Shown here: piece after piece, positions 5,140 to 5,143 of the stretch
How positions within the stretch are numbered: position 1 is the first letter of the stretch
How the letters are laid out: each line of letters starts with the position of its first letter
DNA from: ANME-2 cluster archaeon
GTDB lineage: Archaea; Halobacteriota; Methanosarcinia; Methanosarcinales; Methanogasteraceae
Assembly (NCBI GenBank): GCA_003601535.1
Contig: PIXW01000047.1
Location: 1 to 5,143 of the forward strand
Length of the DNA stretch: 5,143 nucleotides
Direction of reading: 5' to 3'
The notes under the pieces: model-generated
The model's input: the letters and a program-made list of their open reading frames with translations, nothing else
Database searches by the model: none
Told to the model about the DNA's origin: nothing
Position numbers and translations under genes: made by a program

Positions 5140-5143
5140 TCTC

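Overview
The window looks like chromosomal DNA from a euryarchaeon, most likely a methanogen- or ANME-type lineage (Methanomicrobia / Syntrophoarchaeia / Archaeoglobi). That placement is inferred from protein families and was not computed. Support comes from an archaeal-type RNase HII, KaiC/RadA-like ATPases with the 'GPPMSGK' style of P-loop, a YhbY/CRM protein, an archaeal AAA+ ATPase (COG1672 type), TATA-like promoter elements and GGAGGTG-type Shine-Dalgarno sites. Genes are tightly packed and the base composition is moderate and even. I see no RNA gene, insertion sequence or CRISPR array.

Layout. At the left edge a probable gene fragment runs leftward (1-72). It shares an A/T-rich promoter region with the rightward RNase HII gene (141-782). 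After a 68-base gap holding a TATA-like element, a four-gene rightward operon follows: a KaiC-like RecA-fold ATPase with altered Walker motifs (851-1543), a two-domain protein joining a nucleotide-site-dead KaiC-like domain to an MglA/CvnD-type small GTPase (1549-2721), a roadblock/LC7 protein (2723-3085) and a YhbY/CRM RNA-binding protein (3082-3291). Spacing within the operon is 5 bases, 1 base and a 4-base overlap, so the genes are probably translationally coupled. Two leftward genes fill the right part: an endonuclease III-like DNA glycosylase of the MagIII/COG2231 type (3281-3889), whose 3' end overlaps that of the YhbY gene by 11 bases, and an archaeal AAA+ ATPase (4054-5121). Between these two, a short rightward reading frame (3929-4030) has protein-like composition but no known identity.

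How the genes fit together. The notable unit is the 851-3085 module. In bacteria, MglA/MglB and the Streptomyces conservon CvnD/CvnB pairs combine a small GTPase with a roadblock partner that controls it or responds to it. Here the GTPase is fused to a degenerate KaiC-like domain, while a second KaiC-like protein is encoded next door. A reasonable inference is a nucleotide-controlled signalling or localisation switch in which KaiC-like subunits form the scaffold, the GTPase is the switch and the roadblock protein its regulator. Its input and output cannot be read from this window. RNase HII and the MagIII-like glycosylase are genome maintenance genes with no evident link to the switch.
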